Part shown: one piece after another, positions 1 to 7,797 of the stretch
How the letters are laid out: each line of letters opens with the position of its first letter
Position numbering within the stretch: the stretch's first letter is position 1
NCBI GenBank assembly: GCA_947365805.1
Contig: CANAZY010000002.1
Coordinates: 1-64,000, forward strand
Length of the DNA stretch: 64,000 bases
Direction of reading: 5' to 3'
From: an uncultured Clostridium sp.
GTDB taxonomy: Bacteria > Bacillota > Clostridia > TANB77 > CAG-508
Translations under genes and position numbers: made by a program
The notes under the pieces: generated by a model
What the model was told of the DNA's origin: nothing
What the model saw: the letters and a program-made list of their open reading frames with translations, nothing else
Databases searched by the model: none

Positions 1-2
1 CT

Positions 3-188
3 GCGGTAAATTCTGGTTTTAGACAAGGTATGAAACGTGGTATGGAAGAAGGTCTTGAACAAGGTTCTTTAAAAGAAAAACGCGAAATTGCCACTAGATT
101 ATTAAAAAATGGTTTTGATATAAATTTAATACAACAAATTACTGATTTATCACCTAAAGAAATAGAAAATTTAAAAGAAACCTTATAA
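3..188 (+). CDS. C-terminal fragment of a Rpn/PD-(D/E)XK nuclease-family transposase-like protein (cut by window edge)
   Basis: The frame is open from the window edge and ends in TAA at 188. The visible 61 residues are a charged G-M-K-R-G / E-E-G-L-E-Q-G repeat followed by a small helical domain (KREIATRLLKNGFDINLIQQ). That is the usual tail of Rpn-type recombination-promoting nucleases. The catalytic domain lies outside the window, so the family call rests on the tail only. A strong hairpin terminator follows directly. Confidence 0.55.
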   Translation, partial: AVNSGFRQGMKRGMEEGLEQGSLKEKREIATRLLKNGFDINLIQQITDLSPKEIENLKETL

Positions 189-190
189 GT

Positions 191-232
191 AAACAAGGAT
201 TAGAGTTTATCCTCTAATCCTTGTTTGGCTCT
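191..232. terminator. Bidirectional terminator between the nuclease fragment and cdaA
   Basis: A 15-bp perfect stem (191-205 with 212-226) and 6-nt loop is followed by CTTTTTT on the plus strand. The last codons and stop of cdaA on the minus strand lie inside the stem. Confidence 0.85.
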
Positions 233-1149
233 TTTTTATTTTCATTTTTTTTATCATGTTTTAAGTCAAGATTTTTTAGTCTTTCTATTTTTGATACTCT
301 TTCTTCGTCAAAACGTTTATTTACAATATGTTTAATTAGTATCTTTTTAAGAGTGTCTTCTTTTACATCTGCAATTAAAGTTCCATCTTTTGCAATCGAT
401 ATTTTTCCTGTTTCTTCGGAAACTACAACCGCAATTGCATCTGATTCTTTAGAAATCCCAATTGCTGCTCTATGTCTTGTTCCTAGCTCTTTTGCAATAT
501 CGGTATCACTTGCAAGTGGAAGCATGCAAGCTGCTGCTGCAATTTGGTTGTTGGATATGACTACTGCACCATCATGAAGTGGTGTATTTGGCACAAAGAT
601 ATTTACCAATAATTGTGGCGATACTTCTGAGCCAATACTAATTCCTGTTGCAATAATATCTTTAATTTGAATATCTCTTTCAATTACTATTAAAGCACCT
701 GTTCTTGTCTTAGAAAGTTCTACTGCTGCAATAATAATTTTATAAATATCTTCTTTTGTTTTATTTGCAATATCTTTATCAATTCCAAAAAATCTTGTTA
801 ATTTATTAGTTCCTAATTGTTCTAATGCTCTTCTTAATTCTGGTTGAAAAATAACAATTAAGGCAAATACTCCCCATGTCATAACAATCCCTAATAAGAA
901 ATTTAAAATTCTTAACTGCAAAACATAACTTAATACATTTGCAATAATTAAAAAGAAAATTCCTTTTAATAATTGCCATGCTCTCGAATTTTTTGCAAAT
1001 TTAATAATCGTTGCTGCTAAAAATATGACAATCGTAATATCTACTACTAGAATAAGTAAACTCATTGGGTTTTGTGAAAATGCATTTAAATACCCTAATA
1101 TAATATCATCATAGAATTTTTGCATGCTAATATTAAAACTATCTATCAT
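214..1149 (-). CDS. cdaA: Diadenylate cyclase CdaA (c-di-AMP synthase)
   Basis: This membrane enzyme makes cyclic di-AMP from two ATP. The 311 residues have three N-terminal hydrophobic segments (about 25-110), then a DAC domain with the DGA motif in PLHDGAVVI and the RHR motif in GTRHRAAIGIS, the expected nucleotide and catalytic elements. The charged C-terminal tail is rich in Lys and Glu. The usual partner genes cdaR (YbbR) and glmM are not downstream: a terminator overlaps the stop codon. A 39-residue single-span protein is encoded 16 nt upstream, probably on the same transcript. Confidence 0.93.
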   Translation of the reverse strand: MIDSFNISMQKFYDDIILGYLNAFSQNPMSLLILVVDITIVIFLAATIIKFAKNSRAWQLLKGIFFLIIANVLSYVLQLRILNFLLGIVMTWGVFALIVIFQPELRRALEQLGTNKLTRFFGIDKDIANKTKEDIYKIIIAAVELSKTRTGALIVIERDIQIKDIIATGISIGSEVSPQLLVNIFVPNTPLHDGAVVISNNQIAAAACMLPLASDTDIAKELGTRHRAAIGISKESDAIAVVVSEETGKISIAKDGTLIADVKEDTLKKILIKHIVNKRFDEERVSKIERLKNLDLKHDKKNENKKEPNKD

Positions 1150-1165
1150 AATTATTCCCTCTTTA

Positions 1166-1285
1166 TTACATCATTAATAAATAATAAATTAATGTAGTGC
1201 ATGTAGCAAGTACCATTAATCCCGCTAATACTGCTGCCATTATTTTAACAAATAATTGTCCTTTGTTCTTCTTATTTTGACTCAT
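1166..1285 (-). CDS. 39-residue single-span membrane protein upstream of cdaA
   Basis: The start ATG is preceded by a strong AAGGGAGG ribosome binding site and the stop is 16 nt before cdaA. The product has a basic N-terminus (MSQNKKNKGQ) and one hydrophobic helix (about 12-37). It resembles the very short DUF4044-type membrane peptides of Firmicutes in architecture, but the sequence is too short for a firm family call. Spacing suggests co-transcription with cdaA. Function unknown. Confidence 0.6.
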   Translation of the reverse strand: MSQNKKNKGQLFVKIMAAVLAGLMVLATCTTLIYYLLMM

Positions 1286-1315
1286 TCGTTTTTCCTCCCT
1301 TAAATTTATGTACCT

Positions 1316-1344
1316 GTTATATCATACTTCTTTGTTTTTTTCAA
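1316..1344 (-). promoter_or_regulatory. Sigma-A type promoter for the small membrane gene and cdaA
   Basis: On the minus strand TTGAAA (1339-1344) is separated by 17 nt from TATAAC (1316-1321), about 30 nt before the start codon of the 39-residue gene. Confidence 0.55.
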
Positions 1345-1367
1345 GTGTAATTTTTTCTTAGTTTAGC

Positions 1368-1395
1368 ACATTTTAAGTCGAATTTTCATACAATG
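1368..1395 (+). promoter_or_regulatory. Possible sigma-K/sigma-E type sporulation promoter
   Basis: AC at 1368-1369 lies 17 nt upstream of CATACAATG (1387-1395), close to the sigma-K pattern AC-N16/17-CATAnnnTA and also to the sigma-E -10 element. It precedes a Cys-rich gene that looks like a spore coat component, so mother-cell expression is plausible but inferred. Confidence 0.35.
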
Positions 1396-1441
1396 TATTG
1401 TAGCTTGAAAGCTAACAATTATTAAAGGAAGGTAGATTATT

Positions 1442-1942
1442 ATGGATTTTGAAAAACCATGTTGTCCAGTTGTTGAAGTAGATGGAAACATCGCTTGTGG
1501 TAAACAATTTGACTTAGATATCACATTACCATGTGATAATAGAAATGTTATTTACGGTGTAATTCGTGACTGTTACAAAGAGCCAGTATGTGATGCTGTT
1601 GTAAAATTAGTAGAAGTTGTATGTGAATGCGGTAAAGAAGAAAGAAGACCTGTTTCTCATACTTTTACAGATGAAGACGGAGAATTCGTATTTGGACCTC
1701 TTTGTCCAGACAAAAAATATGAAATTAATTTCTGGGTAGACCAAGTAAAACATGTTAGTGTATGTGCTAAATGTACTCGTGAAGGTAGATGTTTAAAAGG
1801 TGTTAAAATGGATAAATGCGATTGTTTTATCGGAAAGAAAGACGATTGCAAAGAATGTAAACCAGAACACAAACCAGAATGCAAATGTGATTGTAAGTGC
1901 GAATGCAAAGAAGATTGCAAATGCGATAAATGTTGTAGATAA
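1442..1942 (+). CDS. Cysteine-rich protein with a carboxypeptidase-regulatory-like (Cna-B type) beta domain
   Basis: The 166 residues contain about 25 cysteines. Residues about 36-110 (VIYGVIRDCYKEPVCDAVV ... TFTDEDGEFVFGPLCPDKKYEI) fit the CarboxypepD_reg/Cna-B fold, in which a repeated glycine-rich beta-sandwich ends in a DGEF-F turn. The C-terminal 40 residues are a Cys-Lys-Asp/Glu repeat (KCDCKCECKEDCKCDKCC). No signal peptide is seen. Clostridial proteins of this shape are often spore surface proteins, and a sporulation-type promoter candidate lies upstream. Good ribosome binding site (GGAAGG). Not recognised as a named gene. Confidence 0.7.
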   Translation: MDFEKPCCPVVEVDGNIACGKQFDLDITLPCDNRNVIYGVIRDCYKEPVCDAVVKLVEVVCECGKEERRPVSHTFTDEDGEFVFGPLCPDKKYEINFWVDQVKHVSVCAKCTREGRCLKGVKMDKCDCFIGKKDDCKECKPEHKPECKCDCKCECKEDCKCDKCCR

Positions 1943-1962
1943 TTGCAATTCTTAATAGGATA

Positions 1963-1994
1963 AGAGGGAAAACAAATACGTTTTCCCTCTTTCC
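1963..1994 (+). terminator. Terminator after the Cys-rich gene
   Basis: An 11-bp stem (1963-1973 with 1980-1990), loop AAATAC, then TTCCC. It also lies just downstream of the convergent 55-residue gene. Confidence 0.75.
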
Positions 1995-2006
1995 CTGTTT
2001 TCTCCT

Positions 2007-2174
2007 TTACTTTTCTTCAGATGCAATTGCGTGTATCACTTCAAGTGCACCTTCTTCATCGAAGTCAAAATCATACATGTTCATATCAGTCCCCTGAGAC
2101 ATTCCGAAAAGACTTGCAAGATTTTCCTTCCGATGATTTGGGAGATAAAATGAATTGTGAATTATACCTTTCAT
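2007..2174 (-). CDS. Orphan 55-residue protein with an in-frame CGG codon
   Basis: The ATG is preceded by GGAGGG and a promoter with a perfect 17-nt spacer, and the stop lies next to a terminator, so this is a self-contained mini-gene. The N-terminus is MKGIIHNSFYLPNH and the C-terminal half is acidic (YDFDFDEEGALEVIHAIASEEK). Codon 15 (2130-2132) is CGG. Read straight, it gives Arg and the 55-residue product. With the +1 rule seen in nine other genes it would give a 30-residue product ending at TGA. Codon use is less AT-biased than the neighbours (CAG, GGG, GTG). Function unknown. Confidence 0.55.
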   Translation of the reverse strand: MKGIIHNSFYLPNHRKENLASLFGMSQGTDMNMYDFDFDEEGALEVIHAIASEEK

Positions 2175-2218
2175 AATTCTTCCCTCCTACCCATGGTTGC
2201 TTTTTAAGTAACATAATG

Positions 2219-2247
2219 ATTATATCACGAAATCACATAATTGTCAT
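2219..2247 (-). promoter_or_regulatory. Sigma-A promoter of the 55-residue gene
   Basis: Minus strand ATGACA (2242-2247), 17-nt spacer, TATAAT (2219-2224), about 45 nt before the ATG. Confidence 0.6.
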
Positions 2248-2290
2248 TAATTAAATATCATTAAAATAGCATAATTTTATATAAAGAAAA

Positions 2291-2313
2291 CGAGAATCAT
2301 TAAATGATTCCCA
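2291..2313 (-). terminator. Terminator after the TSUP operon
   Basis: On the minus strand GGGAATCAT-TTA-ATGATTCTC is followed by a T-rich run. The stem includes the last codons of the 46-residue gene. Confidence 0.65.
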
Positions 2314-2440
2314 TTTTTTTAATAAATTGTTTTCCTTTTTTCATCATTTTATTTTTCTTCATCATATTTCTTTCGTTATACATCATAACAACTCCTGCAG
2401 AAATTAATGTTCCCATAACCATACCTTTTACAAATTTCAT
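2300..2440 (-). CDS. 46-residue small membrane protein downstream of the TSUP pair
   Basis: The ATG follows AAGGAGGAG by 8 nt and sits 1 nt after the end of the TSUP gene. One hydrophobic segment (about residues 5-20) is followed by a Met/Lys-rich basic tail (NERNMMKKNKMMKKGKQF). The shape is like short DUF3918/YtxH-type Firmicutes proteins, but homology is not established. Probably translated with the permease genes. Confidence 0.55.
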   Translation of the reverse strand: MKFVKGMVMGTLISAGVVMMYNERNMMKKNKMMKKGKQFIKKMGII

Positions 2441-2441
2441 A

Positions 2442-2857
2442 TTATTTCTCCTCCTTAACGTTTAAATTCATATCTTTATTATGTCTCTTTTTTGCATCTC
2501 TATACTTTTTTACCAAAGAATATATTTCCCATATTGCAATAAATCCTAGAAAAATTCCAAAATATTTTTTTAAATGCACCACATCTAGCTTATTTGCTAT
2601 CATTGCTCCAATTACAGCTCCTACAATTCCAGAAACCGCAATAGGAATCCCGAACTTTAAAATCAATATATTTTTGTTTGATATTGGTAATAATTGCAAC
2701 AATCGAAGTAGGAATAAAAAATACTAAATTGCTTGCTTGTGCAATATGCTGTTCTACTCCCATAAACATGGAAAGGCACAGAATTAAAATGGTTCCTCCT
2801 CCCATTCCCATACCGACTTACAAAACCAGATAACATTCCAATTAAAATTTCAATCAT
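2442..2857 (-). CDS. Half-size TSUP (TauE/SafE) permease, reconstituted by two +1 shifts at CGG
   Basis: Read conventionally this locus is three overlapping fragments. Skipping the C of CGG at 2813-2815 and again at 2650-2652 joins them into one 137-residue protein: MIEILIGMLSGFVSG-MGMGGGTILIL then IKQKYIDFKVG-IPIAVSGIVGAVIGAMIANKLD and a basic tail. It has about four membrane segments and the Gly-rich GGG turn of sulfite/organoanion exporter family TSUP. The upstream gene is the partner half, and together they would form a full permease. Start supported by position directly after the partner gene. The alternative is a pseudogene with two indels, but both lie at CGG and restore glycine. Confidence 0.8.
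2650..2652 (-). other. CGG +1 shift site 2 (TSUP)
   Basis: Minus strand GTT CGG GAT. Skipping C gives GTT GGG ATT, Val-Gly-Ile, and continues into the GIPIAVSG membrane segment. Confidence 0.85.
2813..2815 (-). other. CGG +1 shift site 1 (TSUP)
   Basis: Minus strand AGT CGG TAT. Skipping C gives AGT GGT ATG, Ser-Gly-Met, and continues into the conserved GMGGG turn. Confidence 0.85.
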
Positions 2858-2866
2858 TCTCTTCTC

Positions 2867-3232
2867 CTATGCTATTATCATACGAATCGATACATAAATT
2901 AGAAAAACAGTAAAAGATGCTTTTAAATAAATATCTGGTATCTTTTTTAAATATTTTGACCCCAGATACCCTCCTATCATACCACCTATTGCACATAAAG
3001 CTCCCATTTTCCAATCAATAAAATCATTCTTATAATAAAAAATTCCACTTGTAATTACCATTGGCAAGATTACAAAAAGAGAGGTAGCTCTTGCTTTTCC
3101 CTCTTCAACTCCCATCAAATAAACTAGAGCAGGAACAACAATCATTCCTCCGCCTGTCGCAAATAACCCACTTACCAATCCTGCCATTAATCCAATTACC
3201 AATTTTTTTAGCATATTTTTCATCTCACTCAT
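2867..3232 (-). CDS. TSUP (TauE/SafE) family half-permease
   Basis: 121 residues with four hydrophobic segments and the TSUP signature G-L-F-A-T-G-G-G-M-I near residue 25. It is intact and about half the length of a classic TSUP protein, and it sits 9 nt upstream of a second half, so the pair probably assembles. Substrate cannot be deduced; TSUP members export sulfite, sulfoacetate and related anions. It is divergent from an XRE regulator at 3423, with shared operator-like repeats between them. Confidence 0.8.
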   Translation of the reverse strand: MSEMKNMLKKLVIGLMAGLVSGLFATGGGMIVVPALVYLMGVEEGKARATSLFVILPMVITSGIFYYKNDFIDWKMGALCAIGGMIGGYLGSKYLKKIPDIYLKASFTVFLIYVSIRMIIA

Positions 3233-3307
3233 TTTTTATTATTTTTATTATTCGTACTTTTTTTACTTTTATACTCTTTTATCCTTTTCTTCTCTTTTTT
3301 GTTACTT

Positions 3308-3372
3308 TTAATGTATTAAAAATTACTTTTAGCGTTATATTATTTTCATTTTGTGTAACTTTAATACATTAA
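3308..3372. promoter_or_regulatory. Two TTAATnnATTAA operator-like palindromes in the divergent promoter region
   Basis: TTAATGTATTAA (3308-3319) and TTAATACATTAA (3361-3372) are near-identical palindromes 53 nt apart, between the TSUP genes and the XRE regulator. The spacing and position fit binding sites for the adjacent regulator. Confidence 0.45.
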
Positions 3373-3422
3373 GTGATAAAATACAAAATAGTGTTAGGAA
3401 TTTATAGAAAGGATTTAAAATT

Positions 3423-3635
3423 ATGATAAAAATTAAACTTTCCGATTTATTAGGAAAACATAAAATGACGCAAAAGTCCTTATCTGAACTTACTGGGATT
3501 CGCCCTGCTACCATTTCACAAATGTATTATGAAGAAACGAAAAGAATTGATGTAAAACATCTAAATAATATTTGTAAAGTTTTCGATTGTGAAATATCGG
3601 AATTATTAGAATACATACCAGAAGAGCAAAAATAA
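3423..3635 (+). CDS. XRE-family helix-turn-helix regulator (YozG-like)
   Basis: 70 residues, almost all one Cro/C1-type domain: LSDLLGKHKMTQKSLSELTGIRPATISQMY contains the HTH, followed by KRIDVKHLNNICKVFDCEISELL. This compact form is common in Firmicutes. Ribosome binding site AAAGGA. It is divergent from the TSUP pair and probably controls itself and the permease through the two palindromes upstream. Confidence 0.85.
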   Translation: MIKIKLSDLLGKHKMTQKSLSELTGIRPATISQMYYEETKRIDVKHLNNICKVFDCEISELLEYIPEEQK

Positions 3636-3660
3636 GAACTGCATTTTCATGCAGTTCTTT
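3635..3660. terminator. Bidirectional terminator between XRE gene and rarA
   Basis: A 10-bp stem (3635-3644 with 3649-3658), 4-nt loop, T-rich on both sides of the convergent genes. Confidence 0.85.
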
Positions 3661-3661
3661 A

Positions 3662-4904
3662 TTATTCTACGGTATCATCTTTTCTGTAATACTTTGTTCC
3701 TAGCATCTTATCTGGCAAATATTGTTGCTCTACCACATGCCCTGGATAATCGTGTGGATATTTATATCCTTCACCATACCCAAATTGTTGCATTCCTTCT
3801 GCTGGAGCATTTCTGATATGCATTGGAATTTCTCCTGTATCTTTTGAAGATACATCTTCTAATGCTTTATTAATTGCTAAGTAACTTGCGTTGGATTTTT
3901 TAGAAGTTGCAAGATACACTGCTGCTTCACTTAAAATAATTCTTGCTTCTGGCATTCCAACCATGGTAACTGCTTGCATCGCTGAAGTTGCAACAACAAG
4001 TGCATTTGGATTTGCCATTCCTACATCTTCTGCTGCTGCAATTACAATCCTTCTTGCCAAAAATACAGGATCTTCTCCTCCATTTAAGGCTCTTGCCAAG
4101 TAAAACACAGTTGCATCTGGGTCACTTCCACGCATAGATTTGATAAAAGCACTAATATTATCATAATGAGAATCTCCATTTTTATCAAAGATTGCTTTTC
4201 TCTTTCGAATGCAATCTTTAGCAATTTCATTCGTTATATGAATATAACCATCTGCCTCTACTTTTGTGGTAAGAACTGCTACTTCTAATCCATTTAGTGC
4301 TGTTCTTACATCTCCTACTGATACTTCCGCAATTTTTTGTAACGTTTCATCTTCTACTTTTACATTAAAACTCTTTAATCCATCTTCTCTTTCTAGTGAC
4401 ATTTTTAGTACCTTAAAAATATCTTGTGTGGTTAATGGTTCTAGTTTAAACACCATAGACCTTGAAATTAACGCTTTATTTACTTCAAAATATGGATTTT
4501 CTGTAGTTGCTCCAATTAAAATAACTGTACCATCTTCTACAAAGGGAAGAAGTGCATCTTGTTGTAATTTATTAAAACGATGAATTTCATCAATAAATAA
4601 AATACATTTTCCACTTGGGTTTAAAAATACATTTTTTGCTTCTTCTACTGCTTTTTTTATCTCTCCCACACCAGACGTTACGGCATTAATCTTTGTAAAT
4701 TTGTATTTAGTTGTTTCGCTAATCACACGTGCAAGTGATGTCTTTCCGGCATCCTGGTGGTCCCCATAAAATAATACTAGATAATCTATCTGCTTGAATG
4801 GTTCTATATAAAATTTTATCTTTTCCTAAGATGTGTTCTTGTCCAACATATTCATCTAATGTCTTCGGCCTCATCCTAAAGGCTAATGGTTGTGATAAAT
4901 CCAT
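3662..4904 (-). CDS. rarA: Replication-associated recombination protein RarA (MgsA), joined by a +1 shift at CGG
   Basis: AAA+ ATPase related to clamp-loader proteins that acts at stalled forks with SSB. The N-terminal fragment (MDLSQPLAFRMRPKTLDEYVGQEHIL ... ILWGPPGC) runs into CGG at 4746-4748. Skipping the C gives GPPGCGKTSLARVI, the complete Walker A motif, and continues with LFIDEIHRFNKLQQDALLP (Walker B) and GATTENPYFEVN (sensor 1). The joined length, about 413 residues, is normal for the family. Without the shift the ATPase has no P-loop, so a functional protein requires it. Confidence 0.9.
4746..4748 (-). other. CGG +1 shift site 3 (rarA Walker A)
   Basis: Minus strand TGC CGG AAA. 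Skipping C gives TGC GGA AAG, Cys-Gly-Lys, the essential GK of the P-loop. Confidence 0.9.
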
Positions 4905-4991
4905 ATTCTTTACTCCTTATCATTTATTTTTGTATAATTAATACATTTCTTATCATACTATAGAATATATTATATAATTTTACGAAAAACC

Positions 4992-5021
4992 TTGATTTTT
5001 TTATAAAAAATATTATATAAT
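4992..5021 (+). promoter_or_regulatory. Sigma-A promoter of the candidate small RNA
   Basis: TTGATT (4992-4997), 18-nt spacer, TATAAT (5016-5021), followed by no usable start codon or ribosome binding site. Confidence 0.6.
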
Positions 5022-5028
5022 ATATATA

Positions 5029-5146
5029 CCAAAAAGAGAAGTCTTTTGTTCGGTCGATAGTTGGATACTGATTTAAATAATTAAGCGTACTGTAAGTACG
5101 TCAGTCCAATTGGGAAGAGATTGCTACAGGCAGTCTCTTTTCTTTA
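5029..5146 (+). ncRNA. Candidate structured small RNA (about 115 nt) between rarA and the DUF3800 gene
   Basis: A promoter precedes it and an intrinsic terminator ends it (AAGAGATTGC 5115-5124 with GCAGTCTCTT 5130-5139, then TTTTC). Inside are a CGTACT-GTA-AGTACG hairpin, an enclosing GGATACTGA/TCAGTCC stem and a TCC-AATT-GGGA hairpin. There is no ORF of useful length. I do not recognise the family; it is not SRP RNA or tmRNA. Confidence 0.5.
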
Positions 5147-5890
5147 TGGTAAAAATACTTTATAATCTACAAAACTGATTTTTTTATTAAATTCAACTAT
5201 ATTATTACTTTCATTTAAATATAATCTTCTAACTGTTCCAGCTACTAAATCAGATGCTTGTATCAAATAACTTTTATCTGATTTTTGATAACATAATGAA
5301 ATATCCAAATCTGAATATATAATTGGTTCGTAAGATGTCTTATAGTTATAATTATATATCCCATATTTTAATTCTTCTAAAATACCATTTCTTAAATTGT
5401 AATATCCATTTGTTTTTGTTGTTTGTTCATCAATATTTAATATTAATTTCACTGGTTTTTGCGGATTTATTTTTTGTGCTTTTATTAAACCTTTTATTGT
5501 ATCTTTGATAAGTAATTTTATAGAATAATCTAAAAACCTTCCTCTTGATGCCTTATCTTGTTTTATTCTATCATACACCTTGTCATTATCAATAATACAG
5601 CATATGATAGAATATTTTTTTATATAATTCATAAGTTGTCTATTATGTTTTGCTTTTAACATATTGTGTTTTAATTCTGGGCAAGACTTATTACTTTTAC
5701 AATTTGCAATCTGTTTTGAGCAATATTTGCATTTAATACTATTTATAATACTTCTATATTGTGTAATAAATTTATCTTTCTCAGTTTTAGACAAAAAAAC
5801 CAAACCTGCATAAACAGCAACTTTTTCACTGTTTACTAATTTTCCAGAATCATCTATGTTAATATAAATGGTTTGAATATCTTGTGCCAT
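5144..5890 (-). CDS. DUF3800 domain protein
   Basis: 248 residues. The N-terminal IYINIDDSGKL and C-terminal YLIQASDLVAGTVRRLY carry the acidic residues conserved in the RNase H-like DUF3800 family (IDDSG and ASDL). Cys pairs at about 54-70 (CKYCSKQ ... CKSNKSCPE) form an insert that may bind zinc. DUF3800 genes are common accessory genes near mobile and defence elements; the biological role is unknown. It reads alone and no in-frame CGG is present. Confidence 0.75.
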   Translation of the reverse strand: MAQDIQTIYINIDDSGKLVNSEKVAVYAGLVFLSKTEKDKFITQYRSIINSIKCKYCSKQIANCKSNKSCPELKHNMLKAKHNRQLMNYIKKYSIICCIIDNDKVYDRIKQDKASRGRFLDYSIKLLIKDTIKGLIKAQKINPQKPVKLILNIDEQTTKTNGYYNLRNGILEELKYGIYNYNYKTSYEPIIYSDLDISLCYQKSDKSYLIQASDLVAGTVRRLYLNESNNIVEFNKKISFVDYKVFLP

Positions 5891-5953
5891 ATCGTGTTTC
5901 CTCTTTTCTTATGTTTTCTTCTTCCCCCATTTATTAACCCCTTATAAAATTTC

Positions 5954-6556
5954 TTATTTTGCTAAAGTTGATAATCCTTTTCTTATCATATCTTCTAGAG
6001 ATACATTTTCTATATCCATTTTTTCAAATACTTTTTCAATTTCTTTTCTGTTATATCCTAATACTTGTAATGCTGAAATTGCTTCTTGTAGTTTATTGTC
6101 ATCTACAATTGCTTCTTGTAACTTAGTAGAGGTTTCTTGTGATTTTGCTTCTATTGTTTTTATTTTGTCTTTTAATTCTAATATAATTCTTGCTGCTGAT
6201 TTTGCTCCAACTCCTGGAATTTTTACTAGTTTTGAGGTATCATTTGTAATAACGGCAAGAGCAAAACTAGATGGTGTTATATTGGATAACATTGTAATTG
6301 CTGATTTTGCTCCGATTCCACTTACTCCTAATAATAACTCAAACATCTTTAGTTCTTCATTGGATAAAAATCCGTATATACTAATATCATCTTCACGTAC
6401 ACGGTAGTAAGTGTGCACTTTTATAATAGTACCGATATCTCCAATTTCTTCAATTGCTTTTTCACTCATAAATACTTTATAGCCAAGACCTCCTACATCT
6501 ATTACAACATAGTTATCAAATTTCATTTCTAAACTTCCTTTAATATAGGCAAGCAT
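5954..6556 (-). CDS. ruvA: Holliday junction branch migration protein RuvA
   Basis: 200 residues, normal length. It has an N-terminal OB domain (MLAYIKGSLEMKFDNYVVID), tandem helix-hairpin-helix motifs (GVSGIGAKSAITML and PGVGAKSAARIIL), and a C-terminal domain III that contacts RuvB (EAISALQVLGYNRKEIEKV). ruvB is not next to it, which is unusual but seen in some genomes. Confidence 0.95.
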   Translation of the reverse strand: MLAYIKGSLEMKFDNYVVIDVGGLGYKVFMSEKAIEEIGDIGTIIKVHTYYRVREDDISIYGFLSNEELKMFELLLGVSGIGAKSAITMLSNITPSSFALAVITNDTSKLVKIPGVGAKSAARIILELKDKIKTIEAKSQETSTKLQEAIVDDNKLQEAISALQVLGYNRKEIEKVFEKMDIENVSLEDMIRKGLSTLAK

Positions 6557-6655
6557 TTTATCCTCCTTAATTTTGCAAACAAATTTTCTTATCTTATTTT
6601 ATACTAAGTTATTTTATTTTGCAAGTATTATTTTTATTTTTTATAATAACAATTA

Positions 6656-6680
6656 AAAGTCGAAACTAAGTTCCGACTTT
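6656..6680 (-). terminator. Terminator after the prepilin-like pair
   Basis: Minus strand AAAGTCGGAAC-TTAG-TTTCGACTTTT ends in a T run directly after the stop of the 364-residue gene. Confidence 0.7.
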
Positions 6681-7773
6681 ATTTTTCTAGCCACAAATTA
6701 TAAACATGCATTGTTGCAGTTGTTGCTGAAGATGTATAATTTTTTCCGTAAACAATATCATATATTCCTACCAATCCATCTATATTAAGAGTATCTATTT
6801 GTCTTGCTCTTTTTACAGTATTGTCACTTTTACAATCTACCCATACTGTACCTGTGTAGCCTGTACAATTTTTCCATCTTTCAAAATCCTTATCTATTGT
6901 AGTATTTGTTTGCTTTGTTGCTAAAAAAATTATACATTCCTTTCCTTTGCTAATAATCTCAGAATCTATCTTTACTGCTTTGTAATCCGTAATTTCATAA
7001 GGAAAATACCAGCCTCCACGAAGGTCTCTTAAATTAATTACTATCTTTAAATAACCATCTTCATCTTGACTTACTGTAGCTCTGTCACTCACCCCATTAA
7101 CTTGCAATTTTCCCTCTTTTATGATATAAGTTCTTTCGCCAGTTTCTATCGTTATTGGCATAGATTCTTTTGTATTTCCTTTTTCATCTGTTACTATTAC
7201 TGTTATTTTATATTTCGTTTTTGGTTCCAAGTTCTCTAATGTAAATATACTTTTATCTGTTTCTTGTTCATTTTCACCATTTACTTTATATTGATATTTT
7301 GTAATTTTTCCCTTCGTTGATGATGCTTCAATACATATATCACAACTGCTTGTTCCAATATACGTTGGCGTAACTTTAATTTTAATTGGATTTGTTGTTT
7401 TTCCTTCTACATGTACTTTATATTCTTCATCTATCCAATATTCATATCCTTTATATTCTCCTATCATATTTTCATGAATTGTAATATCTTGCAATTTATT
7501 TGGCAATTTTTCTATTATATCCTTATCTAAATCTGTTTGTTTTTCTTTTAATTTTAATTCTGTTTGTATGTCTAATATTGCTATTTCTATTTCTTGTTTT
7601 ACTTCTGCTTTATCATATTTTTCTTTACTTTTTTGTGCAATTGATATTATTCCATTGTCTTTTATCATTAAGATAATTACTACTCCTGTAAGTATTAACA
7701 TTACAATTATTGTAATAATTAGAGCAATTAGTGTGATTCCTTTAGTTTGTATTCTTACAATCTTATTTATCAT
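6679..7773 (-). CDS. Type IV prepilin-like surface protein with fibronectin-like domain
   Basis: The N-terminus KGITLIALIITIIVMLILTGVV is the clostridial prepilin-type signal-anchor, with a polar stretch before a long hydrophobic helix. A coiled segment follows (about 45-110), then a beta-rich FN3-like domain (TPTYIGTSSCDICIEASS ... TKYKITVIVTDEKGN). The C-terminal domain (about 225-364) ends in MHVYNLWLEK. Its neighbour has the same plan and, once its CGG shift is applied, the same tail. No prepilin peptidase gene lies nearby. Confidence 0.7.
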   Translation of the reverse strand: MINKIVRIQTKGITLIALIITIIVMLILTGVVIILMIKDNGIISIAQKSKEKYDKAEVKQEIEIAILDIQTELKLKEKQTDLDKDIIEKLPNKLQDITIHENMIGEYKGYEYWIDEEYKVHVEGKTTNPIKIKVTPTYIGTSSCDICIEASSTKGKITKYQYKVNGENEQETDKSIFTLENLEPKTKYKITVIVTDEKGNTKESMPITIETGERTYIIKEGKLQVNGVSDRATVSQDEDGYLKIVINLRDLRGGWYFPYEITDYKAVKIDSEIISKGKECIIFLATKQTNTTIDKDFERWKNCTGYTGTVWVDCKSDNTVKRARQIDTLNIDGLVGIYDIVYGKNYTSSATTATMHVYNLWLEK

Positions 7774-7797
7774 TTAATATTCCTTCTCTCATATGTG

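Noticed and set aside
214-577. Plus-strand ORF opposite cdaA and similar opposite-strand ORFs across the window
   Set aside because: They mirror real genes, have biased composition and no ribosome binding sites.
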